The translations under genes and the position numbers were made by a program. Below, piece by piece: positions 47,618 to 56,689 of a stretch of 64,000 nucleotides of DNA. The notes beneath the pieces are model-generated. The model was not told the DNA's origin. It did no database searches and saw only the letters and a program-made list of their open reading frames with translations. The first letter of the stretch is position 1. Each line of letters starts with the position of its first letter. Source of the DNA: Ruegeria sediminis (GTDB taxonomy: Bacteria; Pseudomonadota; Alphaproteobacteria; Rhodobacterales; Rhodobacteraceae); assembly GCF_005938215.1 (NCBI RefSeq), contig NZ_VCPD01000002.1, positions 186,001 to 250,000 on the forward strand, given 5' to 3'.

Positions 47618-47819
47618 ATCCGTTCCGACCCCAAATCCGACGATTAACCCAATGCACCTGTCCACGAGTTTTCGACTGAACCACATCAAGATCAAGCGGA
47701 AACCCGTATGCTGCCCACAAAATATTGCTTGCCTACAGTACCCGCAACAGCCCCCGCCGATTCCTTCTGCATCGGCCTTCTCCCTTGCGCCGCCTCCGGT
47801 GCTGCGGCATGAAAGCCGG

Positions 47820-48713
47820 ATGACCAACACCACCGACATCCTCTGCATCGGCTCGGTCCTCTGGGACGTGATCGGGCGATCCGCCAGCCACATGCGGCAG
47901 GGATCCGACGTGCCGGGCCGCATCACCCGCCTGCCCGGCGGCGTCGCGATGAACATCGCCATGACGCTGGTGCGCTTCGGAATGAAACCGACGCTGCTGA
48001 CGGCGATCGGACGCGACGCCGAAGGTGACGAACTGGTCCATTCCTGCTCCATGCTGGGCATGGACACGGATCACATCTACCGTTCCGAAGATCTTCCGAC
48101 CGACCGGTACATGGCCGTCGAGGGGGCGAACGGCCTGATCGCGGCGATCGCCGACGCCCATTCGCTCGAGGCGGCGGGGGCCAAGATCCTGCATCCGCTG
48201 ATCCACGGGCCTCTGGGTTCGGAAAACTCGCCGTTCGACGGCCCCATCGCGCTCGACGGCAACCTGACGATCGCGCTGCTCGAAGAGATTGCGCAAAGCC
48301 CGGCCTTCGGGCGCGCGGACCTTCGCGTCGCCCCGGCCTCGCCCGGCAAGGCCGAGCGCCTGCTGCCGTTCCTTCAGCACGGCCGCGCCACGCTATATCT
48401 CAATCTCGAAGAGGCCAGCCTGCTCTGCCAGCGCGAATTCACCGACTCGGCCAGCGCCGCCGACTGCCTGCTTGAACGCGGCGCGCGGCGGGCGCTTGTG
48501 ACCGACGGCGGCAATTCCGCAACCGAGGCCAGCGCCGACGGGATCCTGACCCGCACCCCGCCACCGGTGCTGGTGACCCGCGTGACCGGCGCGGGCGATA
48601 CTTTCATGGCGGCCCACATCGCCGCCGAAGCCAAGGGCGCCGACCGGGACGAGGCCCTGGGCCGCGCCCTGAACGCCGCCGCAACCTACGTTTCCGGAGA
48701 CACCCCCCTGTGA
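47820..48713 (+). CDS. psuK: Pseudouridine kinase (PfkB family)
   Basis: 297 aa from the ATG at 47820. It is a PfkB-family kinase with CIGSVLWDVIGR, GGVAMNIAMTLVRFG and the catalytic-base motif VTGAGDTFMAAH. It phosphorylates pseudouridine to the 5'-phosphate. The GTG of psuG overlaps the stop by four bases, giving a complete two-step pseudouridine salvage operon. Confidence 0.92.
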   Translation: MTNTTDILCIGSVLWDVIGRSASHMRQGSDVPGRITRLPGGVAMNIAMTLVRFGMKPTLLTAIGRDAEGDELVHSCSMLGMDTDHIYRSEDLPTDRYMAVEGANGLIAAIADAHSLEAAGAKILHPLIHGPLGSENSPFDGPIALDGNLTIALLEEIAQSPAFGRADLRVAPASPGKAERLLPFLQHGRATLYLNLEEASLLCQREFTDSASAADCLLERGARRALVTDGGNSATEASADGILTRTPPPVLVTRVTGAGDTFMAAHIAAEAKGADRDEALGRALNAAATYVSGDTPL

Positions 48714-49624
48714 TCGACATCCAGTATTCCGCCGAGGTCCGCGCCGCCAAGGATGCGGGCCGCCCCGTCGTCGCGCTTGAAAGCACGATCATCACGCACG
48801 GCATGCCCCACCCCCAGAACGTCGAAGTGGCAAGGCAGGTCGAACAGGACATCCGGGATGCGGGCGCCGTGCCGGCGACCATGGCCGTGATCCAAGGTCG
48901 GCTGCACGTGGGGCTGGAGCCCGAGCAGCTGGCCGCGCTGGGACAGGCGCAAGGCGTCGCCAAACTGTCCCGCGCCGACATGGCGGCCTGCATGGCCGGC
49001 GGCGGCACCGGCGCGACCACCGTCGCCGCCACGATGATCGCCGCGCGCCTTGCTGGGGTCGAGGTCTTTGCAACCGGCGGCATCGGCGGCGTCCATCAGG
49101 GCGCGGAAACGACCTTCGACATCTCCGCCGACCTGCATGAACTGGCGCAGACGCCAGTCACCGTAGTGGCCGCCGGAGCCAAGGCGATCCTCGACCTGGC
49201 AAAAACGCTCGAAGTGCTGGAAACCCTCGGTGTTCCCGTCATCGCCTACGGCCAGGACGCCTTTCCCGCCTTCTGGTCGGCGCAATCGCCCCTCGCCGCA
49301 CCCTTGCGCATGGACAGCGCCGACGAGATTGCCCGCGCCCATGCGATGCGCCGGGCGCTGGGTCTGCCCGGCGGGCAGCTGGTGTCGAATCCCATCCCCG
49401 CGGCGGATCAGATTGCGGCCGATGAGCTGGCCCCGATCATCGCCAGCGCGCAAGCGGATGCCGAGGCCCACAGGATCACCGGCAAGGGCGTGACGCCCTA
49501 CTTGCTGCAACGGATCTTTGAACGGACCGAAGGCCGCTCGTTGACGGCGAATATCGCGCTGGTGCGCAACAATGCGCGCCTTGCGGCCGAAATCGCAAAG
49601 GCGCTGCTCCCGCTCCAGTCCTGA
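48710..49624 (+). CDS. psuG: Pseudouridine-5'-phosphate glycosidase
   Basis: 304 aa from a GTG overlapping psuK. The family motifs are VALESTIITHGMPHPQNVEV, GGGTGATTVAATMIAARLAG, FATGGIGGVHQGAE and VIAYGQDAFPAFW. It splits pseudouridine 5'-phosphate into uracil and ribose 5-phosphate. Translationally coupled to its kinase. Confidence 0.96.
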   Translation: MIDIQYSAEVRAAKDAGRPVVALESTIITHGMPHPQNVEVARQVEQDIRDAGAVPATMAVIQGRLHVGLEPEQLAALGQAQGVAKLSRADMAACMAGGGTGATTVAATMIAARLAGVEVFATGGIGGVHQGAETTFDISADLHELAQTPVTVVAAGAKAILDLAKTLEVLETLGVPVIAYGQDAFPAFWSAQSPLAAPLRMDSADEIARAHAMRRALGLPGGQLVSNPIPAADQIAADELAPIIASAQADAEAHRITGKGVTPYLLQRIFERTEGRSLTANIALVRNNARLAAEIAKALLPLQS

Positions 49625-49702
49625 CGGCGTCTTTGATCCGGCGGCCTATTGTACCGGCGCATCAAACTCCCTAACTAACTCGATAAATCATTCGGAACCG
49701 CG

Positions 49703-50428
49703 ATGAACACACCGTTCGACGAAGAACCTCACCGACGCCCGGGGCTGTTGTCCCGGCTGCGCGCGTCTTTTCTGACGGGCATCGTGGTCATTGCGCCGGT
49801 CTGGCTGACGCTCTGGCTGATCTGGTCCGCGGTGGGATGGATCGACAGCGCGGTTCTGCCGCTGATCCCCGCAAGGTTCCAGCCGGAACAGTATGTCGGC
49901 ATCAACCTGCGCGGCGTCGGCGTCATCATCTTCCTGATCTTCACGATCATCATCGGCTGGATCGCCAAGGGCATCATCGGCCGGTCGCTGATCCACTTCG
50001 CGGAAAGCCTGGTCGCCCGGATGCCGGTCGTGCGCTCGATCTATTCCGGCATCAAGCAGATTTCCGAGACGGTCTTCGCGCAGACCGAACGCTCGTTCGA
50101 GCAGGCCTGCCTGATCCAATATCCCCGCAAGGGCATATGGGCCATCGGCTTCGTCTCGACCACCGCCAAGGGCGAAGTCGCGAAACGCGCCGATACCGAG
50201 GGCGAGCTTCTCAGCGTTTTCGTTCCGACCACGCCGAACCCGACCTCGGGCTTCCTTCTGTATTTCCCCGCCGAGGATGTCATCATCCTCGACATGTCGG
50301 TGGAAGACGCGGCCAAGCTGGTCATCTCGGCCGGTCTTGTCTACCCGAACGAAAAGGATCCGACGCGCCCGATCGAAAAGCCGAAGGGGAAGGACAATAA
50401 GGCCGCTCTCGTCGAAAAGGTCGAATGA
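49703..50428 (+). CDS. DUF502 membrane protein
   Basis: 241 aa with two N-terminal helices (LTGIVVIAPVWLTLWLIWSA and GVIIFLIFTIIIGWIAKGII) and a conserved soluble part with YSGIKQISETVF, IGFVSTTAKGEV and VFVPTTPNPTSGFLLYFP. These are DUF502 signatures. Function unknown. It converges on bdhA. Confidence 0.88.
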   Translation: MNTPFDEEPHRRPGLLSRLRASFLTGIVVIAPVWLTLWLIWSAVGWIDSAVLPLIPARFQPEQYVGINLRGVGVIIFLIFTIIIGWIAKGIIGRSLIHFAESLVARMPVVRSIYSGIKQISETVFAQTERSFEQACLIQYPRKGIWAIGFVSTTAKGEVAKRADTEGELLSVFVPTTPNPTSGFLLYFPAEDVIILDMSVEDAAKLVISAGLVYPNEKDPTRPIEKPKGKDNKAALVEKVE

Positions 50429-50475
50429 CGCCGCCCGGCCTTTCTATCTCGTAAAGACGTGGGGACCCCCGCCCG

Positions 50476-51249
50476 TCAAAGCGCCGTCCAGCCTCCATCG
50501 ACCGAAATCGTGGTTCCCGTGATCTGCGCCGCCGCGACCGAGCACAGGAACACCGCCGTACCGCCCAGCTGTTCGACGGTGGCGAACTCGCGCGACGGCT
50601 GCCGGACCAGCATCACGTTCTTGATCACGTCCTCGCGGCTCATGCCGTATTCCTTCATGGTGTCGGGTATCTGCGCCTCGACCAGCGGCGTCAGCACATA
50701 GCCCGGGCAGATCGCATTGCAGGTGATCGGCTCCTGCGCGGTTTCCAGCGCCACGGTCTTGGTCATCCCGACGATGCCGTGCTTGGCCGCGATATAGGCC
50801 GACTTGAACGGAGACGCGGTCAGACCGTGCGCCGAGGCGATGTTGACGATCCGGCCCCAGCCCGCCGCGCGCATCATCGGCAGCGCCGCGGCCGTGGTGT
50901 GAAAGGCCGAGTTCAGGTTGATCGCGATGATCGCGTCCCACTTGTCGACCGGAAAGCTGTCGATCGGCGAGACATGCTGGATCCCGGCGTTGTTGATCAG
51001 GATGTCGCACGACCCGGCCTTTTCGATCAGCGCCCGGCATTCGTCGCCCTTGGACATGTCGGCCTTGATGTAGCGCGCGTTGGTTCCCGTCTCCTGCGCG
51101 ATCTGCGCCGCAAGCGCGTGGTCCTCGTCGCGATCGGTGAAGGAGTTCAGCACCACATCCGCCCCGGCCTTGGCCAGTTCACGGGCGATGCCCAGTCCGA
51201 TCCCCGAATTCGATCCCGTGATGATTGCGGTTTTGCCCGACAAGGACAT
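50476..51249 (-). CDS. bdhA: D-3-hydroxybutyrate dehydrogenase
   Basis: 257 aa from the ATG at 51249. Short-chain dehydrogenase with TGSNSGIGLGIA for NAD, NNAG, a catalytic Ser-Tyr-Lys set (ASAHGLTASPFKSAYIAAKHG) and the BdhA-specific QPSREFATVEQLGGTAVFLC. It oxidises 3-hydroxybutyrate from polyhydroxybutyrate breakdown to acetoacetate. A hairpin and T-run lie about 155 bp upstream, so attenuation of its leader is possible. Confidence 0.92.
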   Translation of the reverse strand: MSLSGKTAIITGSNSGIGLGIARELAKAGADVVLNSFTDRDEDHALAAQIAQETGTNARYIKADMSKGDECRALIEKAGSCDILINNAGIQHVSPIDSFPVDKWDAIIAINLNSAFHTTAAALPMMRAAGWGRIVNIASAHGLTASPFKSAYIAAKHGIVGMTKTVALETAQEPITCNAICPGYVLTPLVEAQIPDTMKEYGMSREDVIKNVMLVRQPSREFATVEQLGGTAVFLCSVAAAQITGTTISVDGGWTAL

Positions 51250-51404
51250 GACAGCTCTCCCTTTCTCAGCCCGATTTTTCCGGAGACTGCCATGCTGCAG
51301 TTGCAAAGGGAATGGCAAAACCGTGCCGCGACCATGCGTCCGGCCATCGGCGCGCCGGGCATGGCCGGTGTCGAACGTGAATGGAAAACCGCCGCGCGAC
51401 CGCC

Positions 51405-51433
51405 AAAAAAAACGCCCGCACGAAGCGGGCGTT
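51405..51433 (-). terminator. Rho-independent terminator upstream of bdhA
   Basis: AACGCCCGC (51411-51419) and GCGGGCGTT (51425-51433) form a 9-bp GC-rich stem with a five-base loop. On the minus strand it is followed by eight T residues (51405-51412, overlapping the stem end). No annotated gene ends here; it terminates the short transcript described next. Confidence 0.8.
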
Positions 51434-51480
51434 AAGTTATTGAGGCAGGTTTCATACAGGCAAGAAACCTATCGAGCAGT
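51405..51480 (-). ncRNA. Candidate small RNA or attenuated bdhA leader
   Basis: The region would give a transcript of about 76 nt, starting near 51480 and ending at the terminator T-run at 51405. It has a 5' hairpin (AGGTTTC/GAAACCT at 51447-51453 and 51464-51470, ten-base loop), a single-stranded AU-rich linker and the terminator stem. A matching promoter lies immediately upstream. There is no open frame of note. It resembles trans-acting sRNAs in layout but matches no family I know. The alternative is a premature terminator in the bdhA 5' leader. Confidence 0.5.
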
Positions 51481-51486
51481 GCATCC

Positions 51487-51514
51487 TTTATAAGCAATTC
51501 CGCGCCGTCATCCA
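51487..51514 (-). promoter_or_regulatory. Promoter of the candidate small RNA
   Basis: -35 TTGGAT (complement of 51509-51514) and -10 TTATAA (51487-51492), 16 bp apart, on the minus strand. It points toward bdhA and away from the binding-protein gene at 51596. Confidence 0.45.
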
Positions 51515-51595
51515 AGCTAAAAGTTTGAAAATATGGAAAACCATCGCTACGGTGAATCCCAAGCAAAATAAGGCCAGAGCAGGATAGTAGCCAAA

Positions 51596-53410
51596 TTGCG
51601 ACTGAATTTTTTTCGCCAACACCTCCCGCTGATGGCGGGTGTCGCGCTCTTTTTGTCCATACAAAACGCGCAAGCAGAATCGGTTCATGGCATAGCTATG
51701 TATGGGGACCCGGCCCTGCCACCGGATTTTGTGTCCCTGCCTTACGCCAACCCCGACGCCCCCAAAGGTGGCCGCGTGGTGTTCGGCAACACCGGCGGGT
51801 TCGACAGCCTCAATCCTTTCGTCCAGAAAGGCACCGATCCCTGGCAACTTCGCTTCTGGTCCTACGAGAGCCTGATGGGCCGATCCTGGGACGAACCCTT
51901 CTCGCTCTACGGCCTTCTGGCCGAATCAGTCGAGACCCCCGAGGACCGATCCTGGGTCGAATTCACCCTCCGGGAAGAGGCCCGATTCTCCGACGGCAGC
52001 CCGGTGACGGTCGATGACGTGATCTGGTCCTACGAGACTTTGGGCACAAAGGGGCACCTGCGGTACCGCGGCCTCTGGTCCCAGATCGACAGGATCGAAC
52101 AGACCGGCCCGCGCTCGGTCCGCATCACCTTTTCCGAGGAGGACCGGGAACTGGCCATGATCGCCGGCCTGCGCCCGATCCTGAACAAAGCCCAATGGGA
52201 AGGGAAGGATTTCGCCAACGCCCCCCTGCAGGAGATCCCGATCGGGACCGGGCCTTATGTCGTCACCGATTACGAACCCAGCCGCTTCGTCACGCTGAAG
52301 CGAAACCCGGATTACTGGGGCAAGGACGTGCCGTTTCGCCGGGGGACGATGAATTTCGACGAATTGCGGATCGAATTCTATGGCGACGAGACGGTCCTGT
52401 TCGAGGCGTTCAAGGCCGGCGAACTGACCGCCGTGCGTGAATTCAACGCCGAGAAATGGGAAACCCAATACGATTTCCCGGCCGTTCGCAGGGGGGATGT
52501 CGTCAAGACCGAGATCCCGCACGGCAAGCCTTCGGGCATGACGGGTTTCGTCATGAACACCCGCCAGCCTCCCTTCGATGACTGGCGCGTGCGCGAGGCG
52601 CTGCTCTTCGCCTTCAACTTCGAATACATCAACGACACCATCACGGGCAGCGCACAGTCCCGCATCACCTCGTTTTTCTCGGGTTCGGACCTGGCCATGC
52701 AGCCGGGGCCGGCCGACAGCAAGGTCCGGTCCCTGCTCGAGCCATACGCAGAACATCTCCTCCCGGGGGCTCTGGACGGTTACGAATTGCCGCAAGGCGA
52801 CGGGTCGGCCCGCAACCGCAAGAACCTTCGGGTTGCGGCGGACCTGCTGGCCGAGGCCGGCTGGAGCGTGACGGACGGCGTACTCAGGAACGCCGACGGC
52901 GATCCTTTCGAATTTTCGATCCTGATCCGCCAAGGCGACACGGACATGCAGACCGTGATCGAAATCTATGCCCGCGCGCTGGAACGTCTTGGAATCAAGG
53001 TCACGACCGAAAAGGTGGACAACGCGCAATATGCGGGCCGCGTCGCGGAACTCGATTTCGCCATGACGCCGTTCCGGCGCGAGTTGTCGCTGTCTCCCGG
53101 CAACGAGCAGCGGCTCTATTGGGGCAGCGAAGGCGCCGCCACTCCGGGCACCCGGAATCTCATGGGCATGGCCTCGCCGGCCGCTGACGCGATGATCGAC
53201 GCGATACTGGCCGCCGAATCCCGCGAGGACTTCGTCGCCGCGACGCGGGCGCTCGACCGGGTTCTGACCACGGGCCGCTACGTTATCCCGATCTGGAGCT
53301 TCGACGTCGGCCGCATCGCCCACGCCAAGCAGCTCAAATATCCCGAACGCCTGCCGATCTACGGCGACGGTCCGCAATACATGCCGGATGTCTGGTGGTA
53401 CGAGGATTGA
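51596..53410 (+). CDS. YejA-type ABC transporter substrate-binding protein (orphan)
   Basis: 604 aa from a TTG at 51596 with AGGATAG upstream; the next ATG would cut the signal peptide (RLNFFRQHLPLMAGVALFLS, ending IQNAQA). It is an SBP_bac_5 family protein with ALPPDFVSLPYANPDAPKGG and NPFVQKGTDPWQLRFWSYES, as in YejA-like proteins that bind microcin C or oligopeptides. No permease or ATPase genes follow, so it must share a transporter encoded elsewhere. Confidence 0.85.
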   Translation: MRLNFFRQHLPLMAGVALFLSIQNAQAESVHGIAMYGDPALPPDFVSLPYANPDAPKGGRVVFGNTGGFDSLNPFVQKGTDPWQLRFWSYESLMGRSWDEPFSLYGLLAESVETPEDRSWVEFTLREEARFSDGSPVTVDDVIWSYETLGTKGHLRYRGLWSQIDRIEQTGPRSVRITFSEEDRELAMIAGLRPILNKAQWEGKDFANAPLQEIPIGTGPYVVTDYEPSRFVTLKRNPDYWGKDVPFRRGTMNFDELRIEFYGDETVLFEAFKAGELTAVREFNAEKWETQYDFPAVRRGDVVKTEIPHGKPSGMTGFVMNTRQPPFDDWRVREALLFAFNFEYINDTITGSAQSRITSFFSGSDLAMQPGPADSKVRSLLEPYAEHLLPGALDGYELPQGDGSARNRKNLRVAADLLAEAGWSVTDGVLRNADGDPFEFSILIRQGDTDMQTVIEIYARALERLGIKVTTEKVDNAQYAGRVAELDFAMTPFRRELSLSPGNEQRLYWGSEGAATPGTRNLMGMASPAADAMIDAILAAESREDFVAATRALDRVLTTGRYVIPIWSFDVGRIAHAKQLKYPERLPIYGDGPQYMPDVWWYED

Positions 53411-53442
53411 CGCGAGGACTCTGATTCCGTATTTCGCGAAAT

Positions 53443-54267
53443 ATGGAAATAAGCCTGAGTGACAAGCTGAACGCCCTCGCCCATCCCCGGCGGCTGGACC
53501 TGTTCCGCCTGCTGATGCGGCGCTACCCGGATTCCGTGCCCGCCGGACACATCGCCGAGGCGCTGGATCTAAAGCCGAACACCACCTCTTCCTACCTCAA
53601 CGTGCTGCGAAGCGCCGGCCTGATCGAACAATCGCGCGACGGCACTTCCCTGCACTACACCGCAAACCTGCCCGAGGTCAGAAACCTGTTCAGCGGCCTT
53701 CTCGGCGACTGCTGCGGGAACCGCCCCGATCTCTGCCTGTCCCCATCCAAGGACCCCGTCATCACCACACGGGACCGCGTTCTGAACGCCCTGTTCGTCT
53801 GCACCGGCAACTCGGCCCGTTCGATCATGGCCGAGGCCATCCTGCGCGAAGAAGGAAAAGGCAGGTTCAATGTGTATTCCGCAGGCACCGCTCCCTCCGA
53901 CAATCCCCACCCCGAAGTGTTGGACCTGTTGAAGCACAAGGGTTACGACATTTCGCAATTGCGCTCGAAATCCGTGGCCGAATTCGTTGCCGACGGCGCT
54001 CCAAAAATGGATTTCGTCTTCACCGTCTGCGACCGTGCCGCCAATGAAACCTGCCCGACCTGGCCCGGCCAGCCGATGAGCGCGCATTGGGGCCTGGCCG
54101 ATCCCGTCAAGGCCGCTGGCGCCGGCGCCCGGAAACGTCTCGCCTTCCAGCAAGCCTATGGCCTGCTGCGAAACCGGATCACCGCATTCGTGAACCTGCC
54201 GTTCGAAACGCTCGACCGCATCTCGCTGCAGCACATGTTGGACGACATCGGCCGCATGACCGACTGA
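53443..54267 (+). CDS. ArsR repressor fused to low-molecular-weight arsenate reductase
   Basis: 274 aa, two domains. Residues 1-100 form an ArsR winged helix (DLKPNTTSSYLNVLRSAGLI) with cysteines at 90, 91 and 98 (GDCCGNRPDLC), placed as in arsenite-sensing ArsR proteins. Residues about 112-270 form an LMW-phosphatase-type domain with CTGNSARS (Cys120, Arg126). It would sense arsenite and reduce arsenate in one polypeptide. First gene of an arsenic operon with a second ArsC and an aquaglyceroporin. Confidence 0.88.
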   Translation: MEISLSDKLNALAHPRRLDLFRLLMRRYPDSVPAGHIAEALDLKPNTTSSYLNVLRSAGLIEQSRDGTSLHYTANLPEVRNLFSGLLGDCCGNRPDLCLSPSKDPVITTRDRVLNALFVCTGNSARSIMAEAILREEGKGRFNVYSAGTAPSDNPHPEVLDLLKHKGYDISQLRSKSVAEFVADGAPKMDFVFTVCDRAANETCPTWPGQPMSAHWGLADPVKAAGAGARKRLAFQQAYGLLRNRITAFVNLPFETLDRISLQHMLDDIGRMTD

Positions 54268-54296
54268 GTTCCCTGCATCACTCCAAGGAAAACCAC

Positions 54297-54773
54297 ATGA
54301 ACATCCTCGTTCTCTGCACCGGCAACTCGGCCCGGTCCATCCTGCTGGAATCCCTGCTCAATCACCACGGCGCAGGCCGCGTCCGCGCCTTTTCCGCAGG
54401 CTCGAACCCGACCGGCAAGGTGCATCCGCAATCACTTGCCCTTCTGGCGGCCAGGGGCCACGACATTTCGGCCGCGCGCTCCAAAAGCTGGGACGAATTC
54501 GCGGCCGACGGCGCACCGGAGATGGACATGGTGATCACGGTATGCGGTTCGGCCGCCCAAGAGACATGCCCGGTCTGGCCCGGCGCTCCGGTCCGTGCCC
54601 ACTGGGGCGTCGAAGACCCAGCGGCCGCATCCGAATCCGAATGGGAACAGGCCTTCGCCACCGCCTACGACATCCTCGGACGCCGGGCCGCCGCGCTGCT
54701 CGACCTTCCGATCGAAACCATGAACCGGACCGAGCTTTCGGAACACCTCAAGCGCATCGGAGAAATCGCATGA
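54297..54773 (+). CDS. Arsenate reductase-like LMW phosphatase
   Basis: 158 aa from the ATG at 54297, with CCAAGGA upstream. LMW-PTP fold with the CX5R loop at Cys7-Arg13 (VLCTGNSARS) and VCGSAAQETCPVWPG, closely paralleling the second domain of the fusion upstream. The presence of two reductase domains in one operon suggests duplication. Its end overlaps the start of the aquaporin gene (ATGA). Confidence 0.88.
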   Translation: MNILVLCTGNSARSILLESLLNHHGAGRVRAFSAGSNPTGKVHPQSLALLAARGHDISAARSKSWDEFAADGAPEMDMVITVCGSAAQETCPVWPGAPVRAHWGVEDPAAASESEWEQAFATAYDILGRRAAALLDLPIETMNRTELSEHLKRIGEIA

Positions 54774-55429
54774 ACGCCCGCAGATACTTCGCCGAATTCC
54801 TCGGCACCGCCTTCCTGCTGATCGGAGTCGTCGGATCGGGGATCATGGCCGACACGCTGTCGGGCGGCAATGTCGGGCTTGCCCTGCTGGCCAATGCCAT
54901 CGCCACGGGATGCATCCTCTATGCGATCATCACCACGCTCGGCCCGGTCTCGGGCGCGCATTTCAACCCCGCCGTCACGCTGGCCTTCGCCTTGCGCGGC
55001 GAACACCGCTGGAACGCCGTGGCGCCCTATGTCCTGTGCCAGCTGGCCGGCGGCATCATCGGTGTCTGGGCCGCGCACTTCATGTTCGACCTGCCGATTC
55101 TGCAAAGCTCGACCACCATGCACCGGACCGGCGCGAACCAATGGTTCTCCGAGATCATCGCGACGCTCGGCCTGCTCTTCGTGATCTTCGGCGGAATTCG
55201 GCACAAACCCGATGCGGTACCGCCGCTTGTGGGTCTCTACATAACCGGCGCCTACTGGTACACGTCATCCACAAGTTTCGCGAACCCGGCCGTCACCCTC
55301 GCAAGAGGGTTCACGGACACTTTCGCGGGCATCTTCCCGGCCCACATCCTGCCCTTCGTCGCGATGCAGATTCTCGCGGTTTTCATCGGGCACGTGGTGC
55401 TCAACTGGCTGTTTTCGGACCCGGAGTAA
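54770..55429 (+). CDS. aqpS: Aquaglyceroporin (AqpS-like arsenite channel)
   Basis: 219 aa MIP-family channel with six helices and both NPA boxes (HFNPAVTLAFAL and FANPAVTLARGF). In rhizobial arsenic operons AqpS replaces ArsB and lets arsenite from arsenate reduction leave the cell. Coupling by a 4-base overlap to arsC, and the ArsR domain upstream, support this role here. Confidence 0.88.
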   Translation: MNARRYFAEFLGTAFLLIGVVGSGIMADTLSGGNVGLALLANAIATGCILYAIITTLGPVSGAHFNPAVTLAFALRGEHRWNAVAPYVLCQLAGGIIGVWAAHFMFDLPILQSSTTMHRTGANQWFSEIIATLGLLFVIFGGIRHKPDAVPPLVGLYITGAYWYTSSTSFANPAVTLARGFTDTFAGIFPAHILPFVAMQILAVFIGHVVLNWLFSDPE

Positions 55430-55619
55430 CAGGCCCGCAAGGCCTCATCGACACCGCCTGCTTGCACCTGGCGCGGAACACTGGGAACGGGCAGAACGCC
55501 GGCACGAACTCAACCTGCATACGTGCGGCATTTTGTCCTGTCTCCATCAAACCGCGACTCTACGTAACCTTGGTCAGGGAGGGGAGCGTTCCGCATACCA
55601 AAACAGGGAAAGCTCGCAC

Positions 55620-55844
55620 ATGTTGAACTGGTCGGACCTGACGCAAGATTGGGCCTCATCATATGCCCGCGCAAAGACGCGTTTTCCGAATTTGCGCGAT
55701 AGGGACATGGCTTACGTGAAGCAGGACCGCAAGCGGTTCGAGGCTTATCTGGCCGAACGGCATCACCTGACGGTCAACGAGGCTCGTGAAGAGGTCGAGG
55801 ATTTTCTATTTACCGAGTCGCTGAACCGCGAATTCCGTCGCTGA
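55620..55844 (+). CDS. Small CsbD-like protein
   Basis: 74 aa, all helical. The layout WSDLTQDWASSYARAKTRFP, then DMAYVKQDRKRFEAYLAERH and AREEVEDFLF resembles CsbD stress proteins, with the tryptophan-led first helix and a charged second helix. The similarity is weak. It ends exactly where the convergent XRE regulator ends. Confidence 0.55.
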   Translation: MLNWSDLTQDWASSYARAKTRFPNLRDRDMAYVKQDRKRFEAYLAERHHLTVNEAREEVEDFLFTESLNREFRR

Positions 55845-56468
55845 TCACGCCAGAGATGTGACCCAAAGGATGGTGGCGTCTTCGTCGCTGACGGATATGA
55901 CGTTATGCCCCATGCTGCCGTCGTAATAGGCGCTGTCGCCGCGGCGCATCTCGACCGGTTCGTAAAACTCCGTATACAGCCTGACCACCCCGGTCAGGAC
56001 GTACAGAAACTCTTCGCCGTCGTGGCGGACCCAGCCGTCGAATTCCTCCATCGACCGGGCGCGCACACGGGCGCGATAGGGCAGCATCTGTTTCTTGGTC
56101 AGCGTCTCCGCCAGCAGCTCGTGTTCGTAGGTCGCCGTGGCATGGGCCGTTCCCGCGCCCGATTTCGTGACCGACATGCGCCCGATCACCTGTTCCCGCT
56201 GCGGCGGTGTAAACAGCTGCGGCACCGAGATCTGCAACCCGACCGCCAGCTTCTTCAGCGCGTCATAGGTCGGCGACATCTGCCCGTTCTCGATCTTGCT
56301 GAGGGTCGATCGCGCCAGCCCGGCCTGGCTCGCGGCCTGCTCAAGCGTCCAGTCCCGCGCCTTGCGCAACTCGCGCACGCGGGCGCCCAAATCCAGAGGC
56401 TCGGCCTCGGTTTCAATCCCGTTGTCGCGGGCAATGCGGATGATGGATTTGGGATCGCGGCTTGTCAT
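55845..56468 (-). CDS. XRE-family regulator with cupin domain
   Basis: 207 aa from the ATG at 56468. The N-terminal helix-turn-helix is WTLEQAASQAGLARSTLSKI, typical of XRE/SinR-like proteins; the C-terminal cupin has VRHDGEEFLYVLTGVVRLYT and MRRGDSAYYDGSMGHNVISV. The PuuR-like architecture senses a small ligand in the cupin. It is divergent from the DsbA-family gene, 221 bp apart. Confidence 0.88.
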   Translation of the reverse strand: MTSRDPKSIIRIARDNGIETEAEPLDLGARVRELRKARDWTLEQAASQAGLARSTLSKIENGQMSPTYDALKKLAVGLQISVPQLFTPPQREQVIGRMSVTKSGAGTAHATATYEHELLAETLTKKQMLPYRARVRARSMEEFDGWVRHDGEEFLYVLTGVVRLYTEFYEPVEMRRGDSAYYDGSMGHNVISVSDEDATILWVTSLA

Positions 56469-56689
56469 GGCACGTTCTATAGGGCCGCCCGGCGGTGCTT
56501 GCAACGTGCACCATGCCGGGCCGCGGCGAACGGGGCGCATACAGCGTCGCGGTTTTTCACAAAGCGCGGGAAAAACTGGACGTTCCTGCCCTGCCCCCTT
56601 ATGTCAAGGCGGACCCGGCGCGCTCCTGTCTGACAGCGCGCCTTCATCCATCCGCCAGCCCCGCCGGCGCAACCCAAGGGACCGCCCGA

